From NCBI RefSeq assembly GCF_002723835.1, contig NZ_BEWG01000061.1:60012-124011 (forward strand): a stretch of 64,000 bases of DNA, written 5' to 3'. Under the pieces are notes generated by a model. The model saw only the letters and a list, made by a program, of their open reading frames with translations. It made no database searches and was not told where the DNA came from. Below, in pieces: positions 16,802 through 24,393 of this stretch (positions are counted from its first letter, which is position 1; each line of letters opens with the position of its first letter). This stretch comes from Mycobacterium sp. shizuoka-1. GTDB taxonomy: Bacteria > Actinomycetota > Actinomycetes > Mycobacteriales > Mycobacteriaceae. Both the position numbers and the translations under genes were made by a program.

Positions 16802-16815
16802 TAAGTGATCACTTA
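16802..16815. promoter_or_regulatory. TetR operator candidate, 14-bp perfect palindrome
   Basis: TAAGTGATCACTTA lies between the divergent UbiB/P450 unit and the TetR gene, 10 nt before the TetR start codon. Its position fits autorepression together with control of the divergent pair. Confidence 0.6.
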
Positions 16816-16825
16816 TTGGAGGTCA

Positions 16826-17416
16826 ATGACCGCGCCAACCCGCGAACGACTGCTGACCGAAGCGATGCGGTTGTTCAGCGACAAGGGATTTGAGGCCACC
16901 AGCGTCTCGCAGATCGAAGCCGCGGCCGGTTTGGCTGCAGGGTCAGGTGCGCTGTACCGACACTTCAAGTCGAAGGATGAACTGCTGGCCGCCGGTATCG
17001 ATCGGCAGTTGGATCGACGCGCCGCGATGCACGATATCCGGGGGTTGTTCGCCGGACTCGGCGATCTGCGCAGCGAACTGACCGCGCTGGGGCGCTACCT
17101 GGTGAGCGTGGTCGACCAGGAATCTGAACTGTTGCAGATTGCCGCGCGGACGCCGGCTGGGTGCTCTGAGCAACTCGACCGCGCGTACACCGCACTCGTC
17201 GGCGGCCTGCGGGACGAACTCGACGGCTGGATCCTGGCGTGGGCGCCCAGCGTGGCGCCGGAGCGCAGTGCGGTGCTGGCGGCGTTGGCTGTCAACAGCA
17301 TTCTCGGACAGCGCTTGGCTACGAATCTGATTCGGCCGGCGGATACCGTGCCGGATGACGTCTACTTGGCGGAATGGACGACGGTGTTCGCCGAGCGGGT
17401 GCAGTCGTTGGTGTGA
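16826..17416 (+). CDS. TetR family regulator
   Basis: A 196-residue regulator. The N-terminal helix-turn-helix reads RERLLTEAMRLFSDKGFEATSVSQIEAAAG and ends in the typical LYRHFKSKDELLAAG segment (about 40-55). The variable C-terminal domain would bind a ligand. GGAGG (16818-16822) precedes the ATG. The palindrome at 16802-16815 is the probable operator, so the likely targets are itself and the divergent UbiB-like kinase and P450 genes. Confidence 0.9.
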   Translation: MTAPTRERLLTEAMRLFSDKGFEATSVSQIEAAAGLAAGSGALYRHFKSKDELLAAGIDRQLDRRAAMHDIRGLFAGLGDLRSELTALGRYLVSVVDQESELLQIAARTPAGCSEQLDRAYTALVGGLRDELDGWILAWAPSVAPERSAVLAALAVNSILGQRLATNLIRPADTVPDDVYLAEWTTVFAERVQSLV

Positions 17417-17434
17417 TCCGCGTTATCGGGGTGA

Positions 17435-17454
17435 AAACGTCACAGTGACGAATT
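17435..17454. repeat. 20-bp repeat, copy 1, with 13-bp palindromic core
   Basis: AAACGTCACAGTGACGAATT, whose core CGTCAC-A-GTGACG is a perfect inverted repeat. It lies 18 nt after the TetR stop codon. An identical copy lies 236 bp away. Confidence 0.75.
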
Positions 17455-17670
17455 ATGTTGGGGTGGCTGGCTTTTGGCGAGTAGGACGGTGTGGCGATAT
17501 CGGCGCGAGGAAAGGGGATCGGGCCGTACGGATGAGTGCTGCGTCCAGTATTCGCGCCCGGGAATCCGAGGAGTGTTGGCGCGGGGCGTGGTCGATGCCG
17601 CGAGGTGGCTGCGGCGTGCCCGATGAGCAATCTGGCGGCGGGATGGCGCGGTCCGGGCTGACCGACGAAT

Positions 17671-17690
17671 AAACGTCACAGTGACGAATT
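17671..17690. repeat. 20-bp repeat, copy 2, with 13-bp palindromic core
   Basis: Exact second copy of the repeat at 17435-17454, in direct orientation. It may be an operator pair or the ends of a small inserted segment. Confidence 0.75.
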
Positions 17691-18042
17691 GATGGTCCTG
17701 CGCCGGTGTCCCGGTCGGTCAACTGCCTCGGCACGCCAGGCTGCGCGAGCACCTCGGGCAACGCCCGCGTTGGCGATGACCGCCGGTGGATCGGTGGGAA
17801 ATGTTGAGGCGATGAAAGCTTGCGCGGGCGGTTGTCCGTTCGGGTGTTCGGAGCGACTGGCGGTGACGGTGGTGTGGACGACGCTGGACCGCAGGTCAGG
17901 CGCGCATGGCAGCGCTGGCTCGTCGAGTCGCAGGTTATCGTTTTGCCGATAAGCCACATTATGTCAAGTTAAGTACGCCGTTTTCATCTGATGAATCACA
18001 GTTGTTCCGCGCGGCCATCACCCGCAGGCCCCCGGGACGCCG

Positions 18043-18108
18043 ATCTCGATGACGGCGTTCATGGCGGTGGCCCGCGAAGGCCTGGAGACCACGTTGTTCT
18101 TCTGGACG
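18043..18108 (+). pseudogene. Fragment of an FTR1/EfeU-type iron permease gene
   Basis: One frame encodes ISMTAFMAVAREGLETTLFF, which resembles the second REGLE motif and membrane helix of FTR1-family iron permeases. No other permease segment is visible, and the frame continues into unrelated sequence. It is probably a relic of a deleted gene. The match is short, so chance similarity is not excluded. Confidence 0.4.
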
Positions 18109-18266
18109 GGCGGCCACGGCAGCTGGGAAACGACCGTACCCGTCATCAACGCGAGCGATTTGCGCAGGGGCAACGATTGTCGTGGCTTGCCGAGCGCCCA
18201 TGCGGTACCGGCAACCGACTCAATCGCGAGGCGCACATCGGTCGCAGCGAGCCTCCCCCTGCGTGC

Positions 18267-19577
18267 TCAGCCGCTGGGCGGCCGGTTCCACGGATCTGCC
18301 GCCGATCGCCAGAGCGGTACCTCCACGGGCTGCCCAGTGATGAACTCCGCGATCAGGCGGGTGAACAATGCCGGCTGGTCTTCGGTGATGCCGTGTCCGG
18401 CATTGTCGACGGGAACGAGGACTGCTCCGGGGATGGCTTCGACGTAGCGCCGGGTGACCGACCAGTGGACGAAATCACATTGTGCCGCCATAACCAGTGC
18501 CGGGACATGCGCCTGCGCGAGGGCCGGTCGAGGGTCGGCGGTTGCCGCGAAATCCGCGACGAGCATCTGATTGCTATAGAAGCCCTGCAGGTTGTGATGT
18601 GCCGGGGGTCGAGGCAGCCCAGAACACGCGGTGGCGCCCCGACCGGTCAGGGCAACCGCCCGCATCCAGCTGTCAGCTTCCCGATCCGGCACGAAGGAGT
18701 GGGCCGCGTTGGGGTTGACCTCGAGCAGAATGCTCTGCAGCAGCGTTCGAGCTCGGCCCGTGAGCTGCTCGTACTCGCGGCGCTCCGCGGCGTCGCGTGC
18801 TGGCCACGGTTCGCCGACGTCCTCCTCTAGCCCACCCCAGATGGTTCCGGGTGTGACAAAGACCGCCCGCTCGATGCGGTCAGGGTGACGTGCCAGGTAT
18901 TGGGCGAGCAGCGAACCGCCCCAGGATCGGCCGATCAGGATCATCTTCTCAGCGCCGATCGAGCGCCGTACTGCATCGAGATCGTCGACCGCGTGCTCGA
19001 CGGTGTACTGGGTGACGTCACTCAACCGGGAGGAGCGTCCCGCTCCGAGTTGGTCGTAGGCATAGACGTCGTAACCTCGCGCGGCCAGCTCCGCACTGCC
19101 CGTTGGCAATCCTTCGCCTGGCGTCCCTGGACCACCGTGCAGAAACACGACCGGTACACGCCTGCCGGGCATGGGAGTTGCCGATTGGTGGTAGTACGCG
19201 AGTCGGCCGTCGGGAACCGACCAGTATCGGACGCCCGCCGGATCGGGCTCGACTGGCATCGTGGGGAATCGGTCCAAGAGGGTGTAGTGAGCGATGGTCG
19301 CCGCAGTCATCGCCAGGACGACGCTGACTGCCGCGGTCGATCGCCACGTGCCGGTGAACCGGAGAATCCTGCTAACCGCGAGCACGGCTACCACGCCGCT
19401 CGCCACGAGTGCGACGTAGCCCGCGCCGAGGAAGACCCATGGCGCGTCGATGAGACGGGCCGAAAGGAGCACAACGACAAGGCCGAGCACGACGGCAAGC
19501 GCCACCCCGGTCACGACCACCGCGGCCGCCATCGCCACCCGCATCGCGGTACGCGCCGATCGAGCGCCCACTGCCAC
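18267..19577 (-). CDS. Membrane-anchored alpha/beta hydrolase, prolyl aminopeptidase-like
   Basis: A 436-residue protein. The first 105 residues contain three hydrophobic segments (about 14-40, 46-70 and 80-98). They are followed by an alpha/beta hydrolase domain with VVFLHGGPGTPGEG (oxyanion HGGPG), LIGRSWGGSLLAQYLARHP (GxSxG, nucleophile in GRSWG), an aspartate in MAAQCDFVHW and a histidine in VDNAGHGITEDQP. HGGPG plus GRSWGG is typical of the proline iminopeptidase (S33) family. The membrane anchor suggests action at or outside the membrane. The GTG at 19577 has GGAG 8 nt upstream. The substrate is unknown. Confidence 0.82.
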   Translation of the reverse strand: MAVGARSARTAMRVAMAAAVVVTGVALAVVLGLVVVLLSARLIDAPWVFLGAGYVALVASGVVAVLAVSRILRFTGTWRSTAAVSVVLAMTAATIAHYTLLDRFPTMPVEPDPAGVRYWSVPDGRLAYYHQSATPMPGRRVPVVFLHGGPGTPGEGLPTGSAELAARGYDVYAYDQLGAGRSSRLSDVTQYTVEHAVDDLDAVRRSIGAEKMILIGRSWGGSLLAQYLARHPDRIERAVFVTPGTIWGGLEEDVGEPWPARDAAERREYEQLTGRARTLLQSILLEVNPNAAHSFVPDREADSWMRAVALTGRGATACSGLPRPPAHHNLQGFYSNQMLVADFAATADPRPALAQAHVPALVMAAQCDFVHWSVTRRYVEAIPGAVLVPVDNAGHGITEDQPALFTRLIAEFITGQPVEVPLWRSAADPWNRPPSG

Positions 19578-19609
19578 TTACATTTCTCCCTGTCTGCTGC
19601 GCGGACGCT

Positions 19610-19755
19610 TCAGCGAAGCGCCGCGCAGCGTGCCAGCAATTCGGCATCGGGCGGTTGGTAGAAGCTCAGCACCGACGTCCGCCGCTGATGTGATCGACGG
19701 TGACGACCATTTTGGCCAGGATCGCGGGGTTGTGGTAGGTCACCCCGGTCACCAG
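19610..19755 (-). pseudogene. Remnant of a luciferase-like (LLM) flavin/F420 oxidoreductase gene
   Basis: The first part encodes [20 protein letters not shown] followed by HISGGR, which strongly resembles the LLM-family segment normally continuing into a glycine-rich stretch. Here it breaks off at 19675. In another frame the DNA ends with [19 protein letters not shown] and a stop at 19610, plausibly the C-terminal tail of the same gene. The middle is missing, so this is a remnant with a large internal deletion, fused at its 5' side to a MazE-like frame. Assignment of the tail is tentative. Confidence 0.45.
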
Positions 19756-19920
19756 CGAGGATTGGCGATGAGCCTCGGCGGCAAAACTCTCGGTACGCAC
19801 GTCCGGCACCCAGACCTGTAGCGGGCGCAGGCCCCGCTCCCGCATGCGCCGCCGGTACTCGCCGCCCCTTTCTCTCACTGCCATGGCGACATGTTGAATG
19901 TAACGCTGGACCCAGGTCAT
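19666..19920 (-). CDS. MazE-like (DUF3018) antitoxin N-part fused to an LLM remnant
   Basis: An 84-residue frame. Residues about 13-55 ([20 protein letters not shown] then [20 protein letters not shown]) match the DUF3018 MazE-like antitoxin family. After that point the frame runs into 27 residues of a luciferase-like oxidoreductase and a stop, so the family's own C-terminus is lost. No MazF toxin follows, so the module is broken. The ATG at 19920 overlaps the upstream NTF2-like stop by 4 nt; an ATG at 19884 is an alternative start. It is probably non-functional or a truncated DNA-binding relic. Confidence 0.55.
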   Translation of the reverse strand: MTWVQRYIQHVAMAVRERGGEYRRRMRERGLRPLQVWVPDVRTESFAAEAHRQSSLVTGVTYHNPAILAKMVVTVDHISGGRRC

Positions 19921-20288
19921 CGTTTCGGCGAGATCTTGCCTGCAAAAGTCTGCGTGGCGATCTTTCCGTTCCGGATGACGAAGGTGTCGCTGGCGATCTC
20001 GAAGCGATGGTCCGCAGTTTCGGCCGTCCACACTATGTAGGCGATGTCGCCTGAGACCTCCCGTCGGAGGATTTCGTAGGATGCGCCGGGTTGTGCGAAC
20101 TCTCCCAACAGTTCTGCGAAAAATCGCCGCAGGGCCGCCGTCCCGCGTAGTACGCCATCGGGGGTGAACAAGGTGGAGTCCTCGGTGTAGTCGGCCATGG
20201 TCCCCGCGAGGTCGAGTTCGCCCATGCGTTCAAGGTGATGAACAAGGACATCTTGCGTCGCCGCAGTGACGAGCGCGTCGTCGATCAT
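19917..20288 (-). CDS. SnoaL/NTF2-like small protein
   Basis: A 123-residue cone-shaped NTF2-like fold. Sequence landmarks are [39 protein letters not shown], and [20 protein letters not shown] with a final [14 protein letters not shown]. Such proteins act as small isomerases or hydrolases, or bind hydrophobic ligands. The ATG at 20288 has AGGAG 7 nt upstream and overlaps the stop of the epimerase-like gene by 4 nt, so the two are cotranscribed and may act on the same compound. Confidence 0.8.
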   Translation of the reverse strand: MIDDALVTAATQDVLVHHLERMGELDLAGTMADYTEDSTLFTPDGVLRGTAALRRFFAELLGEFAQPGASYEILRREVSGDIAYIVWTAETADHRFEIASDTFVIRNGKIATQTFAGKISPKR

Positions 20289-21313
20289 GGTTGCACTCCT
20301 GGGGTTTTGGACCACAATGACGAACTACTCGCTGTGAGAGTCATGTCCGCGAGTCCCTGCGCCAGCTCTACCTCAGGGCGATAACCCAGATCCTTTCGGG
20401 CGGCGGTGATGTCATAGCTGCGGTCATGGCCCAAAAACGTGACCAGCCAGTTGGTCAGCATCGGCGGCTTGGGTCGGCGCAGCAACCGGGCGCTGCCGTC
20501 AAGCACCGCTGCCAGGCTCGCCGCGGCCCATAGTGGGACACTGCGCGCTCCGCTCACGTCGACGCCCTGAGTGGCCAACAGCGGCGTCATGAAGTCGCGG
20601 ATCGACATCGGCCGGCCGTCGGTGACGTAGTAGATGCCCGCCGCTCGACCCCGTGTCAGGGCGAGTTCAGCGGCCGCTGCCAGGTTGTCGACCTGGACGA
20701 AGTCCATGACATGACGACCCTGGTCAATCCAGGTCCATCCCCCGGTCCGGGCGAGTTCGGCCAGCTCGGTCACCGTGGTCATCCCGGCTCCCCAGATGAA
20801 CGGCGGCCGCAGCACGACGGTGCTCATCGTGGGTGTCACCGCAGACAGAAGAGCCTGCTCGGTAGCGAGCTTGACGCGGCTGTATGCGGTGTTGGGCCGA
20901 CCGTTGTCGGTGGCCTCGTTCACCACCGCTGCGCGCTGGCTGCCGCTGGAGACGCTGGCCGCGCTGATCAGCACGAACCTGCCCACTCCGGCCGCGGCGG
21001 CCGCTTCGTGCAGGGCAATCGTCGGGACGTGGTTGTCGCGACGAAAGCCGGCGTCTGGACCCCAGAACTCCATCCGGGCCGCGGCATGAATGACCGCGTC
21101 GCAGTCGGTGAGCGCACCTGTCCACCCCGCCTGCTCGCCATTGGGCGCCAGATCCGCCAGATCGCCCGTCACCGGTCTCCCGCCGGAGGCCGAAATCAGT
21201 TCAGCAGCACGCTCGGAGCGTGCCAACCCCAGCACCTGATGCCCGTCGGTGGTCAGACGGCGCACCACGCGCTGACCGACGAAGCCGCTGCCGCCCGTCA
21301 CGAAGATCCTCAT
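20285..21313 (-). CDS. NAD(P)-dependent epimerase/3-beta-hydroxysteroid dehydrogenase-like protein
   Basis: A 342-residue extended SDR. The Rossmann motif VTGGSGFVGQRVV is at the N-terminus, DLAD and HAAARMEFWG follow, and the catalytic YSRVK (YxxxK) with preceding SAASVSSGS is intact. PPFIWGAGM and YYVTDGRPMSIRDFM are typical of 3-beta-HSD/NSDHL-like members. It would oxidise or reduce a sugar- or sterol-like alcohol in the cytoplasm. The ATG at 21313 has AGGAG 7 nt upstream. It is divergent from the MarR gene at 21398, a likely regulator, and overlaps the NTF2-like gene. Confidence 0.85.
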   Translation of the reverse strand: MRIFVTGGSGFVGQRVVRRLTTDGHQVLGLARSERAAELISASGGRPVTGDLADLAPNGEQAGWTGALTDCDAVIHAAARMEFWGPDAGFRRDNHVPTIALHEAAAAAGVGRFVLISAASVSSGSQRAAVVNEATDNGRPNTAYSRVKLATEQALLSAVTPTMSTVVLRPPFIWGAGMTTVTELAELARTGGWTWIDQGRHVMDFVQVDNLAAAAELALTRGRAAGIYYVTDGRPMSIRDFMTPLLATQGVDVSGARSVPLWAAASLAAVLDGSARLLRRPKPPMLTNWLVTFLGHDRSYDITAARKDLGYRPEVELAQGLADMTLTASSSSLWSKTPGVQP

Positions 21314-21356
21314 CGCCAACTCCTATCACGTCAAATGGTTTGGGATCAAAATATTA

Positions 21357-21378
21357 GACGGCTTGATATTCTGCCGTC
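21357..21378. promoter_or_regulatory. Inverted repeat between epimerase and MarR genes
   Basis: GACGGC (21357-21362) and GCCGTC (21373-21378) flank 10 nt (TTGATATTCT). The site lies 20 nt before the MarR start in an AT-rich divergent promoter region, as expected for a MarR operator. Confidence 0.4.
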
Positions 21379-21397
21379 AACGACAGACGGGAACTCC

Positions 21398-21856
21398 ATG
21401 GCCACACAGCGCACTGAGCAGGCGAATCACCTACCGGGAGAACTGGCCGATGCCTTCGGTCGCGCCGGCAAATCGGTGGTGCGGGCCTTTGACGAGCGCC
21501 TCGGCGAGCACGGGGTATCCACACCACGCTCCAAACTGCTCGCCGAGATTCAGCGACTCGGTCCGGTCCGGCTGGCCGACCTCGCGCGCGCGGTCGGCAT
21601 TACCCAAGGGACGGCGTCCGCGCTGGTTGAGGCGCTAGTTCAAGATCGCCTTGTCGAGCGAAGCGCCGACCCCAACGACCGCCGCGCTATCCGACTCTCG
21701 GTCACTCAGCAGGGCGACGAACAGGCTCGCCGCTGGCTCACCGACTACCTCGACGCAGCGCGGGACATCTTCGCCTGCTTGGATTCCGCCGAACAACGCG
21801 TGCTCGCGCACCTGCTCACCCACCTTGCCGACACCCTCGAAACACGGATCGGCTAA
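21398..21856 (+). CDS. MarR family regulator
   Basis: A 152-residue winged-helix repressor. The recognition region reads RLADLARAVGITQGTASALV (about 58-78), followed by the wing LVERSADPNDRRAIRLSVT with the typical DPNDRRA signature. It is divergent from the epimerase/NTF2-like unit, and its 3' end overlaps the convergent oxidoreductase gene by 4 nt. It probably represses the epimerase unit in response to a phenolic or similar small ligand; the ligand is unknown. Confidence 0.9.
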   Translation: MATQRTEQANHLPGELADAFGRAGKSVVRAFDERLGEHGVSTPRSKLLAEIQRLGPVRLADLARAVGITQGTASALVEALVQDRLVERSADPNDRRAIRLSVTQQGDEQARRWLTDYLDAARDIFACLDSAEQRVLAHLLTHLADTLETRIG

Positions 21857-22611
21857 GGCTCAATGAGCGTATGCAGACCTGCCGCCGCGCGATTGAGGGC
21901 CACGACATCCTGGAAGAACGACTGACTCGGCTCCCAGGACCCGATGATCGTCAGAAGTGCGTCGCGTCGGGCCAGAACGTCATCGCGGCCGGCCAGCCTC
22001 AGGGCTCGCTGCATCTGTTCGGCACTGAGTTCGGTGCAGTAAGCGGGCGCCCCCATCTGCAGTCGCCAGGTGTCGTCAACAGTTCCGGCATCGACCGGGT
22101 CGAACCCGCTGTCGTCCACTAACCCCATCACCTTGTGCTTGGCGGCACTGTCGGTTCCAGCCACAGGTACAGCCAGCCGGTCGGCGTCCCCCTTTGGTCG
22201 TCCCCCAGCCGCAAGTGTCGTCTGTACGAGCGCGTTCCATGCCCGGATGACCGGGCGGCCGAGCTGCTGCTGCACCCACAGACCTTCGGGCTTGCCCTCA
22301 TCGATCTCCGCAATGCGAGCATCCCGATGCGGGTAATAATTGGACGTGTCGGCGACGGGTACGTCATCGGGCAGTCGACTGATGACTGACTTGATATCTG
22401 GCATGCGAGCAAACGGAATGCACGTGACGAGCAATTCAACGTCGTGAGTGACGTCGTCGAGAGTGACCGCAACACATCCCGCCTCTCTACTGATCTCGGT
22501 AATGCTCTGCGGCCCACGGGTGTTCGCGACTTGCACGAGATGTCCAGCCGCGCTCAGCTTGCGGGTAAGAGTGGCTCCGATATTCCCAGTGCCGATGATG
22601 CCGATCCGCAT
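21853..22611 (-). CDS. NADP/F420-dependent oxidoreductase-like Rossmann protein
   Basis: A 252-residue protein. The N-terminal MRIGIIGTGNIGATLTRKLS is a dinucleotide-binding motif of the NADPH:F420 oxidoreductase-like (NADP_oxidored, coenzyme F420-dependent) family. DTSNYYPHRD and a central WNALVQTTLAAGGRP are seen in related proteins. It probably transfers hydride between NADP(H) and F420 or a small carbonyl substrate. GGAGGG precedes the ATG by 9 nt. It is divergent from the LysR gene at 22734, which is the likely regulator. Confidence 0.8.
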   Translation of the reverse strand: MRIGIIGTGNIGATLTRKLSAAGHLVQVANTRGPQSITEISREAGCVAVTLDDVTHDVELLVTCIPFARMPDIKSVISRLPDDVPVADTSNYYPHRDARIAEIDEGKPEGLWVQQQLGRPVIRAWNALVQTTLAAGGRPKGDADRLAVPVAGTDSAAKHKVMGLVDDSGFDPVDAGTVDDTWRLQMGAPAYCTELSAEQMQRALRLAGRDDVLARRDALLTIIGSWEPSQSFFQDVVALNRAAAGLHTLIEP

Positions 22612-22733
22612 AGCGGTTGTCCCTCCGGGTAATACGGATATTCGTCTGTCCAGTTCGCGTGCTCTTTCAGAATGGCATCCGGCGGCAGCCGAGCGCGATG
22701 ACGAGAAATGCAGTGATCGTTACCCTGGAGGTC

Positions 22734-23549
22734 ATGAAACGCATCGAGGTCCGCGAGCTCGAGTACTTCTTGGCCGTCGCCGACACGCTGCATTTCGCCC
22801 GTGCCGCTGACAATCTCGGCATCGCATCGCCTCCGCTGTCGCGGGCGATCGCGCAGCTTGAGCGACGACTGGGCACTCCTCTTTTCGAACGGACCAGTCG
22901 CCGTGTAGAGCTGACAGCGGCGGGTCGGGTGTTCAAGACGGAGGCCCGCAACACCTTGCGTTGTCTCGACCGCGCAGTGCGTCGGGCGCAGCATGGCGGA
23001 GACGGTCCGCTGCGCATTGCTACTCCACCAGGGACAGGCGCGGGTCTGCTGCGCGAAGCCGTGCGTGACTACCTTGCCCGCTTCGGCCGCGGCGCCCTCG
23101 AGATGGTGTTCACCAGGGAGCAAATCTGCGCGGTGCGCGATGGCCTGGCCGACGTTGCCCTTGTCTGTTCAGCGGCCGACCTGACCGGTTTGCATGCGCA
23201 CAGCGTCGCATCCGAACGCCCGGTCGTGCTTGTTTCGACGGACCATCCCTTCGCGGTCCAGGGCGCGGTGACGCTCACCCGTGTGGTTCAGGACCCGGCA
23301 TACGCAGCTGATCTGCCTTCGGTCGGCCTGGATGCCCTCATTGATCTGGTAGCTACCGGGCAGCTGGTCGCCGTCGTCGGTGACAGCGCCGTCGACCGAC
23401 TTGGGCGGCATGTTGTCGCGATCCCCGTGACGGGGCTACCGAAATCCGATGTTCAGCTGGCTTGGCCTGCCGACTCACCTCACCCTCGCATCGGCGGCTT
23501 GGTCGATGTGATCGAGCAGCTCCAACGCCGCTCGCGGGTGGCGCTGTGA
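22734..23549 (+). CDS. LysR family regulator
   Basis: A 271-residue LysR-type regulator, slightly short for the family. The helix-turn-helix reads LEYFLAVADTLHFARAADNL, continuing GIASPPLSRAIAQLERRLG and LFERTSRRVELTAAG. The effector-binding domain is present but compact. CTGGAGG immediately precedes the ATG at 22734. It is divergent from the Rossmann oxidoreductase gene; the roughly 120-nt spacer should carry its binding site. By LysR convention it would activate the divergent gene when a metabolite binds. Confidence 0.9.
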   Translation: MKRIEVRELEYFLAVADTLHFARAADNLGIASPPLSRAIAQLERRLGTPLFERTSRRVELTAAGRVFKTEARNTLRCLDRAVRRAQHGGDGPLRIATPPGTGAGLLREAVRDYLARFGRGALEMVFTREQICAVRDGLADVALVCSAADLTGLHAHSVASERPVVLVSTDHPFAVQGAVTLTRVVQDPAYAADLPSVGLDALIDLVATGQLVAVVGDSAVDRLGRHVVAIPVTGLPKSDVQLAWPADSPHPRIGGLVDVIEQLQRRSRVAL

Positions 23550-23602
23550 GAGCTTTCAGCCGGATCTGGGGACGTTGATCGCGCACCGAGCCGCGCGGTC
23601 GA

Positions 23603-24049
23603 TCAGAACGGACCGCCGACCTGGATGCCCATGTTGACTTCGTCGATAGCCTGGTGGGCCAGATCCAGAGCAGCGACTCGGTGACCGCCCTTGTTGTCCT
23701 CGGCCGCTTCCAGTTCGCCGACCGCCAACTGCAGGTAAGCGTTGGCGTTGTTCATCGCCGGCCCGATGGGTGGCGCTGGTGGGACAAAGTAGCCGTCGGC
23801 AGGTCCGCCGGCGAAGTCGATACCGAGGTTGACTTGATCAATGGCCTGTTGCGCCAGATTGATGGCCGTCACTCGATGTCCGCCCTTGTCGTCCTGGGCG
23901 GCTTGAAGCGCAGTCACTGCCTGCTGCAGGTCGTTTATGGCGCCATACATGTGCGGCTGCTCGGCGTGGGCCGTGCCTACGCCTAGGGTGGCCAGCGTCA
24001 GCGTGGTGAGACTCGCGGCGATGGTGAATCTTTGGGTTGCACCGAGCAT
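23603..24049 (-). CDS. Exported protein with two KGGHR repeats
   Basis: A 148-residue secreted protein of unknown function. A signal peptide ends at about AHA-EQ (residue 33). The mature part is an internal duplication of about 50 residues: each half contains LQxAVxxLxAAxD, then the string KGGHRV and QAID(Q/E)VNxGI, joined by a Pro-rich linker with GPADGYFVPPAPP. The halves look helical. The same KGGHR pattern occurs in small exported proteins of other bacteria, but I know of no assigned function. The ATG at 24049 gives the cleanest signal peptide; an upstream in-frame start at 24085 is less likely. Confidence 0.75.
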   Translation of the reverse strand: MLGATQRFTIAASLTTLTLATLGVGTAHAEQPHMYGAINDLQQAVTALQAAQDDKGGHRVTAINLAQQAIDQVNLGIDFAGGPADGYFVPPAPPIGPAMNNANAYLQLAVGELEAAEDNKGGHRVAALDLAHQAIDEVNMGIQVGGPF

Positions 24050-24168
24050 GTCTACGAGTCCCCTCTCAACGGTGATAGTGCGCACATTGTTGCACTGGTC
24101 AACGCGAAGCGCCCACGAATGGGGTTGCCGTCCAGCACCCGAATCCGGACAAGCCGTAGGCTCGCGGC

Positions 24169-24381
24169 GTGTCCACGGTGACCCTGTCTGCCAGCGCCGC
24201 GTCGACGGCGACGTTGACGCTCGGGCTCGCGGCGTATGCAGCGCTGATCTTCGTCAGCATCGCGATGGCGATCTACGACGTCCGCCGCGGTCGACGCGGC
24301 CGGGCGATCGCCGCGTCGGTGATGGTCGGGCTGCTGACCGTGGCCGGGCTGGTTGTCGCCATCCTCAGCAGTGTCGTCTGA
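24169..24381 (+). CDS. Small two-helix membrane protein
   Basis: A 70-residue protein of unknown function with two hydrophobic segments (about 15-35 and 48-68) separated by the positively charged loop YDVRRGRRGR, which would lie inside the membrane by the positive-inside rule. It starts with GTG, and no strong ribosome site is seen. The acetyltransferase gene follows 12 nt later, so they may be cotranscribed. Confidence 0.55.
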   Translation: MSTVTLSASAASTATLTLGLAAYAALIFVSIAMAIYDVRRGRRGRAIAASVMVGLLTVAGLVVAILSSVV

Positions 24382-24393
24382 ACTGTCATAACG

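Larger units (their letters stand above)
17417..18266. other. 850-nt accessory-looking region without an intact gene
   Basis: No reading frame here is convincing on either strand. The region holds two exact copies of a 20-bp palindromic repeat (17435 and 17671) and a fragment of an FTR1-type iron permease gene at 18043-18108. Base composition looks less GC-rich than average. It looks like degraded DNA between the TetR gene and the hydrolase gene at 18267. Confidence 0.55.

Noticed and set aside
17676..17957. A 93-codon minus-strand frame in the gene-poor region
   Set aside because: No recognisable motif, start site or conservation hint. Its stop lies in the palindromic repeat, as does the stop of the neighbouring minus frame, which suggests chance.
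20711..21397. A long plus-strand extension of the MarR gene
   Set aside because: The extension is antisense to the epimerase-like gene; the MarR domain and promoter-like AT-rich DNA place the start at 21398.
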